Of a stretch of 64,000 nt of DNA, positions 27,347-36,336 are shown one piece after another; the stretch's first letter is position 1, and each line of letters begins with the position of its first letter. The notes beneath the pieces are model-generated. The model had not been told where the DNA came from. It worked only from the letters and a program-made list of their open reading frames with translations, and searched no databases. This stretch comes from Caldimicrobium sp964493015 (GTDB lineage: Bacteria > Desulfobacterota > Thermodesulfobacteria > Thermodesulfobacteriales > Thermodesulfobacteriaceae), in the NCBI GenBank assembly GCA_964493015.1, contig CAZBLU010000004.1, forward strand, positions 6,089-70,088, given 5' to 3'. Both the position numbers and the translations under genes were made by a program.

Positions 27347-28447
27347 ATGAGGCTTTTTCACAAATATCTCTTAAAAGAATTTTTTTTCTCATTAGGGCTT
27401 TTTTTTACGGTTTTTTCTTTACTTTTTACCCTTATTCTTGGAACCTTAAATCTCCGAGAATTTCTATATCTTAGCCCCTCTCCTTCGGTCATTTTGAAAG
27501 TCTATGTTTTCACCTTTATACAGCTACTCTCTTTTCTCTTGCCTCTATCTGCCTATTTTGGGCTTCTCTTTTCTTTCTATAAGTTTAAAGAGGAGAGTGA
27601 GTTTCTGGCCTTCTTTTCTTTAGGATATACCTTACGAGATTTTATTCCCGTTATAATCTTCTTCTTAAGCATAACCTTTCTTTTGACCTTTATTAGCCAC
27701 TTCTATTTATTGCCTAAAGCTAAGAGAGCTCAAAAGCTTTCTCAGATGGCCCTCTTAGAAAATTTAGCTACCAAAGGACTTTCTGCCAAAAAACCAACCC
27801 CTGTGGCTGAAAATTTTTATATCTATGCTGAGGAGGTCATCACCGAGGATTCTTATCAACATCTCAAAGGGGTATTTTTGTTAGAAAAAAGGGGAGAGAA
27901 GGGTAGGGGAATCTATTTTGCAGAAGAGGCCCTCCTTGATCCACAAAAAGGTTTTTTAACCTTAAAAAGAGGTTCTGCTTTCTTTCAAGAGCAATTCAAG
28001 AATAATGAGATTTTCTTTTTTCAGGACTATTCTCTTTTCTTCACTCCAGAATTTCTTAAAAAAGAAGATTATTATATTAAAAGGGGAGAGATGACCTTTA
28101 CGGAACTAAAGGAGGCCCTAAAGGCAAGCCTCTCTAACAAGGCACGTTATTATAGGTATTTAAGTGAGTATTATCAGAGGCTTTTTTATAGTATATCCCT
28201 TTTCCCACTCCTCATCCAAGCCCTTTGTATAGGTATATTTTTTAAGAGCCACAATCGCTTTGTATTCTTTTCTTTGGGTGTTGCCTTTTATTTACTTTAC
28301 TACTTTAGTTTCAATTTTTTCCTCTCTCTCGGGGAAAGAGGGAAAATAGGACCCCTCCAGGCTCACTTAATCTTTTATACTCTCTTTAGTCTTATTCTCT
28401 CTTTTGAATTCAAGTTCTTTAAAAAAAGAGGCATAGTCTATAGATGA
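27347..28447 (+). CDS. lptF: LPS export permease LptF-like (YjgP/YjgQ family)
   Basis: A 366-residue inner-membrane subunit of the LptB2FG complex that extracts LPS from the membrane. Three N-terminal spans (RLFHKYLLKEFFFSLGLFF, then LLPLSAYFGLLFSF with SEFLAFFSLG), a periplasmic beta-rich domain at about 130-260 and three C-terminal spans follow the YjgP/YjgQ plan. The gene supports a diderm envelope. It overlaps the second permease by 4 bases (ATGA). Which of the two is LptF and which LptG is assigned by order only. Confidence 0.85.
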   Translation: MRLFHKYLLKEFFFSLGLFFTVFSLLFTLILGTLNLREFLYLSPSPSVILKVYVFTFIQLLSFLLPLSAYFGLLFSFYKFKEESEFLAFFSLGYTLRDFIPVIIFFLSITFLLTFISHFYLLPKAKRAQKLSQMALLENLATKGLSAKKPTPVAENFYIYAEEVITEDSYQHLKGVFLLEKRGEKGRGIYFAEEALLDPQKGFLTLKRGSAFFQEQFKNNEIFFFQDYSLFFTPEFLKKEDYYIKRGEMTFTELKEALKASLSNKARYYRYLSEYYQRLFYSISLFPLLIQALCIGIFFKSHNRFVFFSLGVAFYLLYYFSFNFFLSLGERGKIGPLQAHLIFYTLFSLILSFEFKFFKKRGIVYR

Positions 28448-29514
28448 AGCTTTCTACCTATTATCTCTTGAAGGAATTTTTCAAGGTTTTTCTGCTCCTC
28501 CTTTTAGTAGTTTTAGCCTTTTATCTCATTATAGACTTTTTTGAGAAGTTTCCAGCCTTTTTAGGGGCTAAAAAGACTTTTCTCAATTTCTTTAAATATA
28601 TCTTTTGGAAGATTCAGTTAAATCTCTCCCAAATATACCCCTATGTCCTTGCTTTAAGTCTCATTTTGTTTCTTCTATTCTTGAGTAGAGCTTCAGAACT
28701 CCTTGCACTCTTAAGTCTTGGCTTTAAAAGAGAGGAAATTTTTTCTATCTTAAGTAAAATACTTCTAATTCTTTCTTTAATAGGAGCTCTTTTTTTAAAT
28801 ATTCTTACCCCAAAAGCCTTCTTTGAGGCTCAGAAAATTTGGACTACTGAGATAGAAGAGAAAAAATCCCTTTATTTAATTTTTAAGGGCGAAATATTTT
28901 TTGAAGGGGAAAATTTCTTGCTTGTGGCAAGACCTATGGAACCACAAGGAGAATATCTATCAGAGGTAACCCTAATCTATTTGGAAAAAAAGCAACCTGT
29001 TAAGATTCTATGGGCTAAGTCCGCCCTCTACAATAACAAAAAATGGCAGCTTGAAGAGGTTATTTGTCAGGAAAAGAGTGATGACTTTAAGCCCCGTTTT
29101 TTTAAAAGCTGGCAGGGGGACTTGCCTTTTAAGCCTAAAGCCTTAGTTATTACTGAAAAGCCTGTTAAGTTCCTTTCCATAAAGGAACTTTATCTACGCC
29201 TCTCTTTTCTGAAAAAGGTTGGTAGGCCCCTTGATGAAATTTTAGGGGAATTTTTTAATAGGGTCCTCTATTGCCTTTTAGGATACTTACTTGGCCTACC
29301 TCCCCTTTATCTCTATTTAAGATATTTCTCTCCCCACAGGCATAAAATTAGTCTCTTTGCAGCCTTAGGTAGTTTTTTTGTCTTGGCCTCCCTTTATCTT
29401 TTCCTCCAAACTTTGGCTACAACCCATTTCTACCTCTCTTTAGTACTGTTAATACCTTTATTCATGATAAATTTAGGCATCCACTTTAAGAGAAGCTATT
29501 TTCCCTTAAAATAG
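28444..29514 (+). CDS. lptG: LPS export permease LptG-like (YjgP/YjgQ family)
   Basis: A 356-residue paralogue of the preceding gene with the same plan. It starts YYLLKEFFKVFLLLLLVVLAFYLII. It carries LSRASELLALLSLGFKREEI in the cytoplasmic loop, the conserved coupling segment for LptB contact, a periplasmic domain at about 130-250, and three C-terminal spans ending in a short basic tail. The start ATGA overlaps the lptF stop. lptB is not in the window. A 94-base gap follows, holding the cobT promoter and operator. Confidence 0.85.
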   Translation: MKLSTYYLLKEFFKVFLLLLLVVLAFYLIIDFFEKFPAFLGAKKTFLNFFKYIFWKIQLNLSQIYPYVLALSLILFLLFLSRASELLALLSLGFKREEIFSILSKILLILSLIGALFLNILTPKAFFEAQKIWTTEIEEKKSLYLIFKGEIFFEGENFLLVARPMEPQGEYLSEVTLIYLEKKQPVKILWAKSALYNNKKWQLEEVICQEKSDDFKPRFFKSWQGDLPFKPKALVITEKPVKFLSIKELYLRLSFLKKVGRPLDEILGEFFNRVLYCLLGYLLGLPPLYLYLRYFSPHRHKISLFAALGSFFVLASLYLFLQTLATTHFYLSLVLLIPLFMINLGIHFKRSYFPLK

Positions 29515-29542
29515 ATTTTGTCCTTACAATACAAATTAATGG

Positions 29543-29570
29543 TTGCTAAATATAATTTAGCTATTAAAAT
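29543..29570 (+). promoter_or_regulatory. Promoter of the cobT operon
   Basis: TTGCTA (29543-29548), 16 bases, then TAAAAT (29565-29570), 38 bases before the cobT ATG. The palindromic operator begins 4 bases downstream, over the likely transcription start. Found by eye. Confidence 0.5.
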
Positions 29571-29574
29571 ATGA

Positions 29575-29592
29575 TGGTAATTTAATTTACCA
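29575..29592 (+). promoter_or_regulatory. Palindromic operator TGGTAA-N6-TTACCA before cobT
   Basis: TGGTAATTTAATTTACCA is an 18-base inverted repeat with 6-base arms, lying just after the predicted -10 and 16 bases before the cobT start. The same arms and spacing recur at 36298 before cbiXC. The position would suit repression by a dimeric regulator, whose identity I cannot name. Confidence 0.6.
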
Positions 29593-29608
29593 CAAAAGGG
29601 GTGGGCGT

Positions 29609-30676
29609 ATGGGGTCCAATTTTGAGGCCTTTTTAAGCCGTATTAAAATTGAGCCTATTAAGGCCATGTATTTAGAGAAGGCTTGGGAGCGTTTGCACAG
29701 TCTTACCAAACCGAGAGGCAGTCTTGGTAGGCTTGAAGAGCTTGCTGCCCAATTAGTGGCTATTTATGAGGATCTCTGGCCTGAGATTAAGAGAAAACTC
29801 TTTTTTGTCTTCGCAGGAGATCATGGCGTGGTTGAGGAGGGAGTTTCAGCCTTTCCCAAAGAGGTGACAGCCCAGATGGTTTATAATTTTTTGCGAGGGG
29901 GTGCAGGTATAAATGTGCTTGCCCGTTTTGCTGGGGCTGAAGTAAGAGTAGTTGACATAGGAGTCGATTATGACTTTGGAGACTTAGAGGGGCTAATTTC
30001 CAAAAAAGTTTGTTCAGGAACAAAAAATTTTCTCAAAGAACCAGCCATGTCTAAGGAAGAAGCTCTACGCTGTATAGAAGTTGGCTACAGCTTAGCTAAA
30101 GAGGCCATAGCTCAGGGTTACAATCTTATAGGTATTGGAGACATGGGTATTGGAAATACTACTCCATCTTCGGCTATAACTGCGGTTATAACAGGAAAAC
30201 CCGTAGAAGAGGTTACAGGAAGAGGAACTGGTTTAACTGATGAGGATTTTAAGAAAAAGGTTGAGCTTATAAAAAGGGCCTTAGATTTCCATAAGCCTGA
30301 TCCAGAGGATCCTCTGGATGTCCTTGCCAAAGTAGGGGGCACAGAGATTGGGGGCTGTGCTGGGGTTGTTCTTGCCTGTGCAGAAAGTCGGGTTCCCGTG
30401 GTTACAGATGGCTTCATAACCACAGCTGGAGCCTTAATTGCTTACAAAATAAATCCTAAGGTTAGAGATTATATTATAGCCTCCCATCGTTCTCAAGAGA
30501 GAGGCCATCAGGCTCAACTGGAATACATGGGACTATCTCCACTTTTAGATTTAAATCTTCGCCTTGGCGAAGGCACAGGGGGAGCCTTAGCTATGCTTCT
30601 AATTGAGGCCTCCTTAAGGATATACAAAGAAATGTCTACCTTTGAAAGTGCCAAGGTCTCTAAATCTCTTTACTAA
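29609..30676 (+). CDS. cobT: Nicotinate-nucleotide:dimethylbenzimidazole phosphoribosyltransferase
   Basis: Makes alpha-ribazole phosphate for the lower ligand of cobalamin. At 355 residues it is full length. The N-terminal LTKPRGSLGRLEELA, FAGDHGVVEEGVSAFP, GIGDMGIGNTTPSSAI and the C-terminal LRLGEGTGGALAM (with the catalytic Glu) are all diagnostic. It is the first gene of a long cobalamin operon (cobT-cobS-cobQ-cbiB-cobD-cbiA), behind a promoter and a palindrome shared with the cbiXC operon. The 94-base leader is too short for a cobalamin riboswitch. Confidence 0.96.
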   Translation: MGSNFEAFLSRIKIEPIKAMYLEKAWERLHSLTKPRGSLGRLEELAAQLVAIYEDLWPEIKRKLFFVFAGDHGVVEEGVSAFPKEVTAQMVYNFLRGGAGINVLARFAGAEVRVVDIGVDYDFGDLEGLISKKVCSGTKNFLKEPAMSKEEALRCIEVGYSLAKEAIAQGYNLIGIGDMGIGNTTPSSAITAVITGKPVEEVTGRGTGLTDEDFKKKVELIKRALDFHKPDPEDPLDVLAKVGGTEIGGCAGVVLACAESRVPVVTDGFITTAGALIAYKINPKVRDYIIASHRSQERGHQAQLEYMGLSPLLDLNLRLGEGTGGALAMLLIEASLRIYKEMSTFESAKVSKSLY

Positions 30677-30677
30677 A

Positions 30678-31460
30678 ATGTATAAATACCCTCTCTATGC
30701 CATGACCTTTCTCTGGAGAATTCCTCTTAAGGTTTATCCCTCCTCCGAAAGGGAATTTCAGCTTGCCTTGACCTTTTTCCCCTTGGTGGGTTTTCTGGAA
30801 GGGTTCTTTATATTTCTCCTTGCCTTTGTCCTTTTAAAGATCCTTTCTGGGCCCATACTCTCCCTCCTATTGATTCTAACCCTCTTTCTCCTAAGAGGGA
30901 TCTTTCACCTTGACGGTTTTTCTGACACCTTTGATGCCTTAGCTTATAGAGGAAACCTTGATCCAGAAGAAGATAGAAAAAAAAGGCTTGAGATAATGAA
31001 GGATTCTACCATTGGCGTTGCTGGAGTGACAGCTGTTACCTTTCTCTTACTTTCCAAATTTTTTCTTTTTCAAGAAGTAATCCTTCAGAGAGAGGTAAAG
31101 GCCCTTATTTTACCTTTTTTTCTTTCTCGTTCTCTTCTCATGTTCATTCTTTATTTTGCCAAACCTGCTCGAAAAGACGGTTTAGGCTATCTTATGTTTA
31201 AGCTCACTGATCAAAAGATATTCCTCCTAAGCCTTTTTGTTGGCTTTATCCTTCTATTCTTATACTTTTTGATCTTTCCTCAGCTTTGGTTAAAAGACCT
31301 ACTATTAATTTCATGCATCAATTTCTTAGTTATTATTTACTTTCAAAGGCTCTTTAGCAAAAACTTTGGTGGCCTTACTGGGGATAATTTAGGGGCCCTG
31401 ATAGAAATTTCAGAGCTTGTAAGTTTATTTTACTTAGGGGTCCTATGGCCAAGGCTTTAG
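30678..31460 (+). CDS. cobS: Adenosylcobinamide-GDP ribazoletransferase (cobalamin synthase)
   Basis: Membrane enzyme joining adenosylcobinamide-GDP to alpha-ribazole. Several spans are present, with the family's Asp-rich cytoplasmic motif DGFSDTFDALAYRG followed by RLEIMKDSTIGVAG, and the C-terminal GGLTGDNLGAL. I prefer the ATG at 30678 (260 residues), one base after the cobT stop, because a TTG start at 30642 would overlap cobT by 35 bases and adds non-conserved residues. Neither start has a clear ribosome-binding site. It overlaps cobQ by 16 bases. Confidence 0.9.
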   Translation: MYKYPLYAMTFLWRIPLKVYPSSEREFQLALTFFPLVGFLEGFFIFLLAFVLLKILSGPILSLLLILTLFLLRGIFHLDGFSDTFDALAYRGNLDPEEDRKKRLEIMKDSTIGVAGVTAVTFLLLSKFFLFQEVILQREVKALILPFFLSRSLLMFILYFAKPARKDGLGYLMFKLTDQKIFLLSLFVGFILLFLYFLIFPQLWLKDLLLISCINFLVIIYFQRLFSKNFGGLTGDNLGALIEISELVSLFYLGVLWPRL

Positions 31461-32941
31461 TTGTAACTGGCACACATTCCTCTGCCGGAAAATCTCTTTT
31501 AGTGACTGCCCTTTGTAGGCTTTTTAAAAAAGCTGGGTTAAAAGTGGCCCCCTTCAAGGCCCAAAACATGAGTCTTCAGAGTTTTGTCTGCCGAGATGGT
31601 GCAGAAATTGGGCTTGCTCAGGCTCTACAGGCATTTGCCTGCAAGCTTGAACCTGAAAGCTCCTTTAATCCAATTCTTATCAAGCCTGAGGGAGACAATA
31701 AAAGCCAGGTCCTTCTCATGGGAAAATTTTATAAGAGACTTTCAGCAAGCGATTACTACCAAGAAAGAGATTTTCTCTGGGAGAAAGTTAAATCTGTGTT
31801 GGATACTTTAAGAAAATCCTTTGATTGTCTTATTTTAGAAGGAGCAGGAAGCCCTGCAGAGATTAATCTTCTCAGTGTAGATCTGGTGAATATTAAGCCT
31901 GCTCTCTATTTGCAGGCCCCTGTCTTGCTGGTCGGGGATATCGATAAAGGAGGTGTCTTTGCCTCTCTCTTTGGGACCTACAAACTTTTAGAGCATTATC
32001 TTCCAGAATATGTCAGATTGCTAAAAGGCTTTGTGATTAACAAATTTAGAGGAGATCTGGAAATTCTAAGGCCAGCTATTAAGGAACTGGAAGGGCTTCT
32101 CTCTATTGATTGTCTTGGGGTCTTGCCTTACTTTGAAAACTTAGCCCTCTCTGATGAAGATGGCTTTTCCTTTTTTAACAAGAAAAAAGGGAGTAATCCC
32201 TTTGGAGACATTAAGGTTTTAATTTTACCTTTAAGGCATATTTCCAATTTTTCTGATTTTGATCCCTTCTACCTGGAAGAGGATGTGGAGTTAATCTACT
32301 CACTTCGTCAAGAGGATATTCTTTCAGCAGATATTATTATACTTCCTGGGAGTAAAAATACCTTGGCAGACCTTCAAAGACTCCTCTCTTACGAAATTAA
32401 AGAAGCCCTTCAAAAGGCCTTAAATAGAGGGGCAGAGTTAATTGGGATCTGCGGGGGGTATCAGATGCTGGGGGAGGTCTTGCGTAATCCCTATCAAGTG
32501 GAAGGGGACTTAAAAGAGATAAGAGGGCTTGGGTTCCTTGAAATGGAAACTATTTTCTATCCAGAGAAGATCACTACTCAGGCTCTGGCAAGACCTCTCG
32601 CGGAGTTTTATATTGATGGAGAACTTTGGGGCTACGAAATTCATAAAGGTATTAGTCACGGTAGCAATTCACTCTTTGAGATTAAAAGACTTGCTAATGG
32701 TGAGGTGGTAAAAGAGGGCCAGATAAAGGGAAGAGTTTGGGGCACCTATCTCCACGGGATTTTTACCAATGATTCCTTTCGGCGAGAACTCCTAAATAAA
32801 CATAGGATTAAAAAGGGACTTAATCCCCTTCCTGTAAAGAGAAAATATTGGGAAGTGGTAGAGATGACCCTTGAGGAATTAGCTCACCATGTTGAAAGGT
32901 ATCTAAATATGGAAAAGCTTTTTAAGATCTTGGGATTTTAG
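31445..32941 (+). CDS. cobQ: Cobyric acid synthase
   Basis: ATP- and glutamine-dependent amidation of the b, d, e and g side chains of adenosylcobyrinic acid diamide (also called CbiP). The N-terminal P-loop-like GTHSSAGKSLLVTALCRLFK, FKAQNMSLQS, GDIDKGGVFASLFGT, and the type I glutaminase domain with nucleophile Cys in IGICGGYQMLG and the late His in YLHGIF are present. At 498 residues it is normal length. It starts within the end of cobS and abuts cbiB directly. Confidence 0.96.
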   Translation: MAKALVVTGTHSSAGKSLLVTALCRLFKKAGLKVAPFKAQNMSLQSFVCRDGAEIGLAQALQAFACKLEPESSFNPILIKPEGDNKSQVLLMGKFYKRLSASDYYQERDFLWEKVKSVLDTLRKSFDCLILEGAGSPAEINLLSVDLVNIKPALYLQAPVLLVGDIDKGGVFASLFGTYKLLEHYLPEYVRLLKGFVINKFRGDLEILRPAIKELEGLLSIDCLGVLPYFENLALSDEDGFSFFNKKKGSNPFGDIKVLILPLRHISNFSDFDPFYLEEDVELIYSLRQEDILSADIIILPGSKNTLADLQRLLSYEIKEALQKALNRGAELIGICGGYQMLGEVLRNPYQVEGDLKEIRGLGFLEMETIFYPEKITTQALARPLAEFYIDGELWGYEIHKGISHGSNSLFEIKRLANGEVVKEGQIKGRVWGTYLHGIFTNDSFRRELLNKHRIKKGLNPLPVKRKYWEVVEMTLEELAHHVERYLNMEKLFKILGF

Positions 32942-33916
32942 ATGGGAAGTCTCTTTCATTTAGATAGCCACATTATCTTTTTTGCCTTTTTCCTTGACCT
33001 CCTTATAGGAGATCCCCCAAAAATCCCTCATCCCATTTCAGGGATGGGCCTCCTCATCCAAAAACTGGAAAATCCCATAAGAGGCCTTCCCTTTTTTTCT
33101 GAGAGAGTAAAGGGCCTTTTTTTCTTCTTAGTTATTGTTATTGTAATCTTTACAATAGCCCTTTGCTTAACCCAAGTCCTCTTTATCTTGCGAGAAAAAT
33201 CCCTATTAGGTGAGGTAATCCTAATTTTTGTAACCTCGCAATTTTTGGCTTTAAGAGGGCTAATAGATGCTGGAAAAGTTGTAGAAAATTATTTAGAGAG
33301 GGGTCTCATTGAAGAGGCAAGAGAGGCTTTGAAAGCCCTTGTAGGTAGAGACAGAGAACACCTCTCCAAAAGGGAGATTCAGAGGGCTATCCTTGAAAGC
33401 TATAGTGAAAATCTAAATGATGCCCTAATAGCCCCACTTTTTTGGGCTCTATTATTAGGCCTTCCTGGACTAATTCTTTATAAAACTATTAATACCTTGG
33501 ACTCCATGGTAGGCTATAAAAATGAGAGATACCTCCATTTTGGTTTTTTTTCTGCCAAAGTGGATGACCTTTTTAACTATATTCCTGCCCGTCTAACTGC
33601 TCTTTCAATGATCTTAGCTACAGCCCTTGTTCTGGGAATTAAAACTGCTCTAAGGTCCCTCTATTGGACCATTAAATACGGACCCCTTCACTCTTCTCCC
33701 AATGCGGGTTATCCAGAGGCTGCTTTAGCTGGAGCCTTAGGAGTGAGGCTCCTTGGCCCTGCTTATTATGGAGGGAAGCTCCATTTGAAGCCCTATCTTG
33801 GAGAAGACTTCCTTTCCAACTTGCATAACACCATACCTATGAGTAGAAAATTGCTTTATGTAGCCTCTTTCTTAGGCTTAGCTCTTCTTTTATTAATCAA
33901 CACTTATAAGGCCTAA
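32942..33916 (+). CDS. cbiB: Adenosylcobinamide-phosphate synthase
   Basis: Membrane protein attaching aminopropanol phosphate to cobyric acid. The family motif DLLIGDPPKIPHPISGMG lies near the N-terminus. RDREHLSKREIQRAILESYSENLNDALIAPLFW, then NTLDSMVGYKNERY and SPNAGYPEAALAGALGVRLLG, are all highly conserved CbiB/CobD tracts. At 324 residues it is full length. Its ATG follows the cobQ stop with no gap. Confidence 0.95.
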   Translation: MGSLFHLDSHIIFFAFFLDLLIGDPPKIPHPISGMGLLIQKLENPIRGLPFFSERVKGLFFFLVIVIVIFTIALCLTQVLFILREKSLLGEVILIFVTSQFLALRGLIDAGKVVENYLERGLIEEAREALKALVGRDREHLSKREIQRAILESYSENLNDALIAPLFWALLLGLPGLILYKTINTLDSMVGYKNERYLHFGFFSAKVDDLFNYIPARLTALSMILATALVLGIKTALRSLYWTIKYGPLHSSPNAGYPEAALAGALGVRLLGPAYYGGKLHLKPYLGEDFLSNLHNTIPMSRKLLYVASFLGLALLLLINTYKA

Positions 33917-33923
33917 GGGAGCT

Positions 33924-34988
33924 ATGTATCCTGAACACGGAGGAAACATCTACTATTATGGAAGGCTCTTTGCTTTGCCTCCTACGGCAATAATTGATAT
34001 GAGTTCTTCAGTTAACCCCTTGGCTAAGGAATTTTTAGCAGAAAAGTTAACTTCCCTTCTTCACTATCTTGAATTTTATCCAGACCCAGAGGCAGGGGAA
34101 ATTAAGGAACTTTTAGCCGAAAGATATAAACTTTCCTTGGAAGGCCTACTTATAGGAAATGGCTCTATGGAATTAATTTCACTTACCCTTTGGCACCTCC
34201 TTGCTAAAGGTAGCCAAGTTTTGCTTTTAGAACCAACCTTTGGGGGCTATAAAAAATATCTTGCCCAAAGAAAAGATTTAAAGATAGAATCTAATGTATC
34301 CCTTCATTGGAAAGATTGGCTTGAGAGTATTGATGCCTTCTTAGAAAGGAGAGCCAGAAAAAAGACAATCCTGCTTTGTAATCCTAATAACCCTACAGGA
34401 TGGCTTATTCCCAAGGCCTCTCTTTTAGAGAGGATGGAGAGATCTCCTGAGACCCTCTTTATAGTTGATGAAGCCTTCATAGATTTTGTAGAAGAGGAAA
34501 GTCTTGTGTCAAAGGCACCTCACCTCCCCAACCTTATAGTCCTTCGCTCCCTAACTAAATTCTACGGCCTTGCAGGCTCAAGACTTGGCTATTTAGTGGC
34601 TTCACCTCACCTCGTAGAGCACCTCAAAACCTATGTGCCCACTTGGAATGTAAATACTCTTTCCCAGATTTTTGCAAAAATTTTATTAACAAATGAAGAT
34701 TTTAGACAGAGAAGCTTAGAATTTTTCTATGGAGAGAAAGCCCTTTTTGAGGATATCTTTAAGAGATTGAACATTTTTTATTTCCCCAGTGTAACTAATT
34801 TCTATCTTTTTAAACTTGAAGGGGGTAGAGAGTTTTTTTCTTGGCTACTGAAGAAGAAAAGGATCCTTATAAGGCTATGTGAAAATTTTAAAGGCCTTTC
34901 CTCCGATTATTTAAGGGTATCTTTGAAAGACCATGGGGCAAACAAACTCTTTCTTGAGGGTTTAAGGGAGTGGTTAGAGGAGCAGTAA
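33924..34988 (+). CDS. cobD: L-threonine-O-3-phosphate decarboxylase (aminotransferase-like)
   Basis: PLP enzyme of the HisC-like fold that makes (R)-1-amino-2-propanol phosphate, the linker used by CbiB. HGGNIYYYGRLF at the N-terminus is typical of CobD/CobC. NPNNPTGWL, the PLP-contacting FIVDEAFIDF, and the Schiff-base Lys in LRSLTKFYGLAGSRLGYL are visible. It lies directly after cbiB, which uses its product. A histidinol-phosphate aminotransferase is the main alternative, but the N-terminal motif and context argue against it. Confidence 0.9.
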   Translation: MYPEHGGNIYYYGRLFALPPTAIIDMSSSVNPLAKEFLAEKLTSLLHYLEFYPDPEAGEIKELLAERYKLSLEGLLIGNGSMELISLTLWHLLAKGSQVLLLEPTFGGYKKYLAQRKDLKIESNVSLHWKDWLESIDAFLERRARKKTILLCNPNNPTGWLIPKASLLERMERSPETLFIVDEAFIDFVEEESLVSKAPHLPNLIVLRSLTKFYGLAGSRLGYLVASPHLVEHLKTYVPTWNVNTLSQIFAKILLTNEDFRQRSLEFFYGEKALFEDIFKRLNIFYFPSVTNFYLFKLEGGREFFSWLLKKKRILIRLCENFKGLSSDYLRVSLKDHGANKLFLEGLREWLEEQ

Positions 34989-36253
34989 TTAGCGCTCTGC
35001 GAAGTGGAGAGGGAAAAACCCTTGTTACCCTTGGTCTTTTAAGGCTTTTTTCTCGTAAGGGGGTGTTAGTTCAACCTTTTAAGGTAGGGCCTGATTATAT
35101 TGATCCTAAATGGCACAAGCTTGCCTCGGGAAGGGCCTCATATAATCTGGAACTTTTTTCCATGGGGGAGAAAAGGCTCAAAGCTTTATTTTATAGTGTA
35201 GCCACTTCAAGCGAGATAGCCCTGGTTGAGGGTGTTATGGGGCTTTTTGATGGCAAATTTTCTACCTTTAGAGTGGCCAAAATTCTTAAGCTTCCAGTTA
35301 TAATTGTTCTCGATACCTTTGGTTTAGCAGAAACTATTGCCCCTTTGGTTAAAGGAGCTGCTGAGCGCTTAAAAAGAGCTTCCCTTCCTTTTGTCCTTTT
35401 TTTAAACAGGGTTTCCTCAGATAAGCATCTCTTAAGGCTTGAAAGGGCCCTAAGGCGCTATCCTCTCCTTGGTTATCTCAAGAGAGAGGAGGCTTTGAAG
35501 CTTTCCTCACGTCATTTGGGACTCTATCTACCTGAGGATATAGAGAGGGCAAAAGAATTACTTGATTATCTTTCTGAAATTTTAGACCAAACGGTCAATT
35601 TGGAGATCTTTGAAGAATTTAAGCTTAGCATGCCACCAAAGGGGCAAAGGCCTTTCTTTCTTCCTGAGATACCTTATGCCAAAATTGCCTTAGCTATGGA
35701 TAGGGCCTTTAATTTTTATTATCAACACTTACTTGATGAGCTATCTCAAAAGGCCTCAATTTTAACCTTTAGCCCCTTGGAGGATGAGTCTCTTCCTTCG
35801 GAGGCTGAGGCAATTTACATAGGTGGGGGCTATCCTGAACTTTATGCTGAGAGACTTTCTGCAAACCAAAAAATGTTAAGGGCTCTCAAGGAGTGGGCTG
35901 AGGCAGGGCTTCCTCTTTATGCCGAGTGTGGGGGTCTAATCTATTTAAGTAGGGCCCTTCATTGGCAGGGCAAATCCTATAACATGGCCAATATTTTCCC
36001 TTTCCTCATAGAGAGAGGAAATCTCACCTTAGGTTATCGTAAAGTCATCCCTCAAGATAGACTTCCCCTTTTTGAGACAAAAGGTCCCTTTTTTGCCCAT
36101 GAGTTTCACTATACCAAAGTGACAGAGCCTTCCTCAAAGATAAAAACTATTTTCTTAGTAAAATCTCTTGAGGGAGAGAAATTTAACGAGGGTTTTCTTT
36201 ATAAGAAGAGTCTTTCTACCTATTTACATCTCCTCTCTTTTGCCGAGACCTAA
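34970..36253 (+). CDS. cbiA: Cobyrinic acid a,c-diamide synthase
   Basis: Amidates the a and c side chains of cobyrinic acid. The N-terminal ATPase part has SALRSGEGKTLVTLGLLRLF, FKVGPDYIDPKWH and GVMGLFDG. The C-terminal glutaminase domain has IGGGYPELYAE and Cys in AECGGLIYL, with HEFHYTK near the end. At 427 residues it is slightly short but complete. It starts with GTG at 34970, overlaps cobD by 19 bases, and has AAGGGA upstream. It is the last gene of the cobT operon; the 83-base gap after it holds the second operator. Confidence 0.94.
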   Translation: MVRGAVISALRSGEGKTLVTLGLLRLFSRKGVLVQPFKVGPDYIDPKWHKLASGRASYNLELFSMGEKRLKALFYSVATSSEIALVEGVMGLFDGKFSTFRVAKILKLPVIIVLDTFGLAETIAPLVKGAAERLKRASLPFVLFLNRVSSDKHLLRLERALRRYPLLGYLKREEALKLSSRHLGLYLPEDIERAKELLDYLSEILDQTVNLEIFEEFKLSMPPKGQRPFFLPEIPYAKIALAMDRAFNFYYQHLLDELSQKASILTFSPLEDESLPSEAEAIYIGGGYPELYAERLSANQKMLRALKEWAEAGLPLYAECGGLIYLSRALHWQGKSYNMANIFPFLIERGNLTLGYRKVIPQDRLPLFETKGPFFAHEFHYTKVTEPSSKIKTIFLVKSLEGEKFNEGFLYKKSLSTYLHLLSFAET

Positions 36254-36297
36254 TTCCCTCCCTCACCTTATTCCAAATTTGAAAAATTATGTTATTA

Positions 36298-36315
36298 TGG
36301 TAATTCTAATTACCA
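36298..36315 (+). promoter_or_regulatory. Palindromic operator TGGTAA-N6-TTACCA before cbiXC
   Basis: TGGTAATTCTAATTACCA, an 18-base near-perfect palindrome 21 bases before the cbiXC ATG, has the same arms and spacing as the cobT site. It overlaps the expected -10 for a TTGAAA -35 at 36279-36284. AGGAGGG follows as the ribosome-binding site. Confidence 0.6.
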
Positions 36316-36336
36316 TTTTTAGGAGGGTTTTCGATT

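Noticed and set aside
29515..29608. Cobalamin riboswitch before cobT
   Set aside because: Only 94 bases, and no B12-box-like conserved segment; a promoter and palindrome explain the space.
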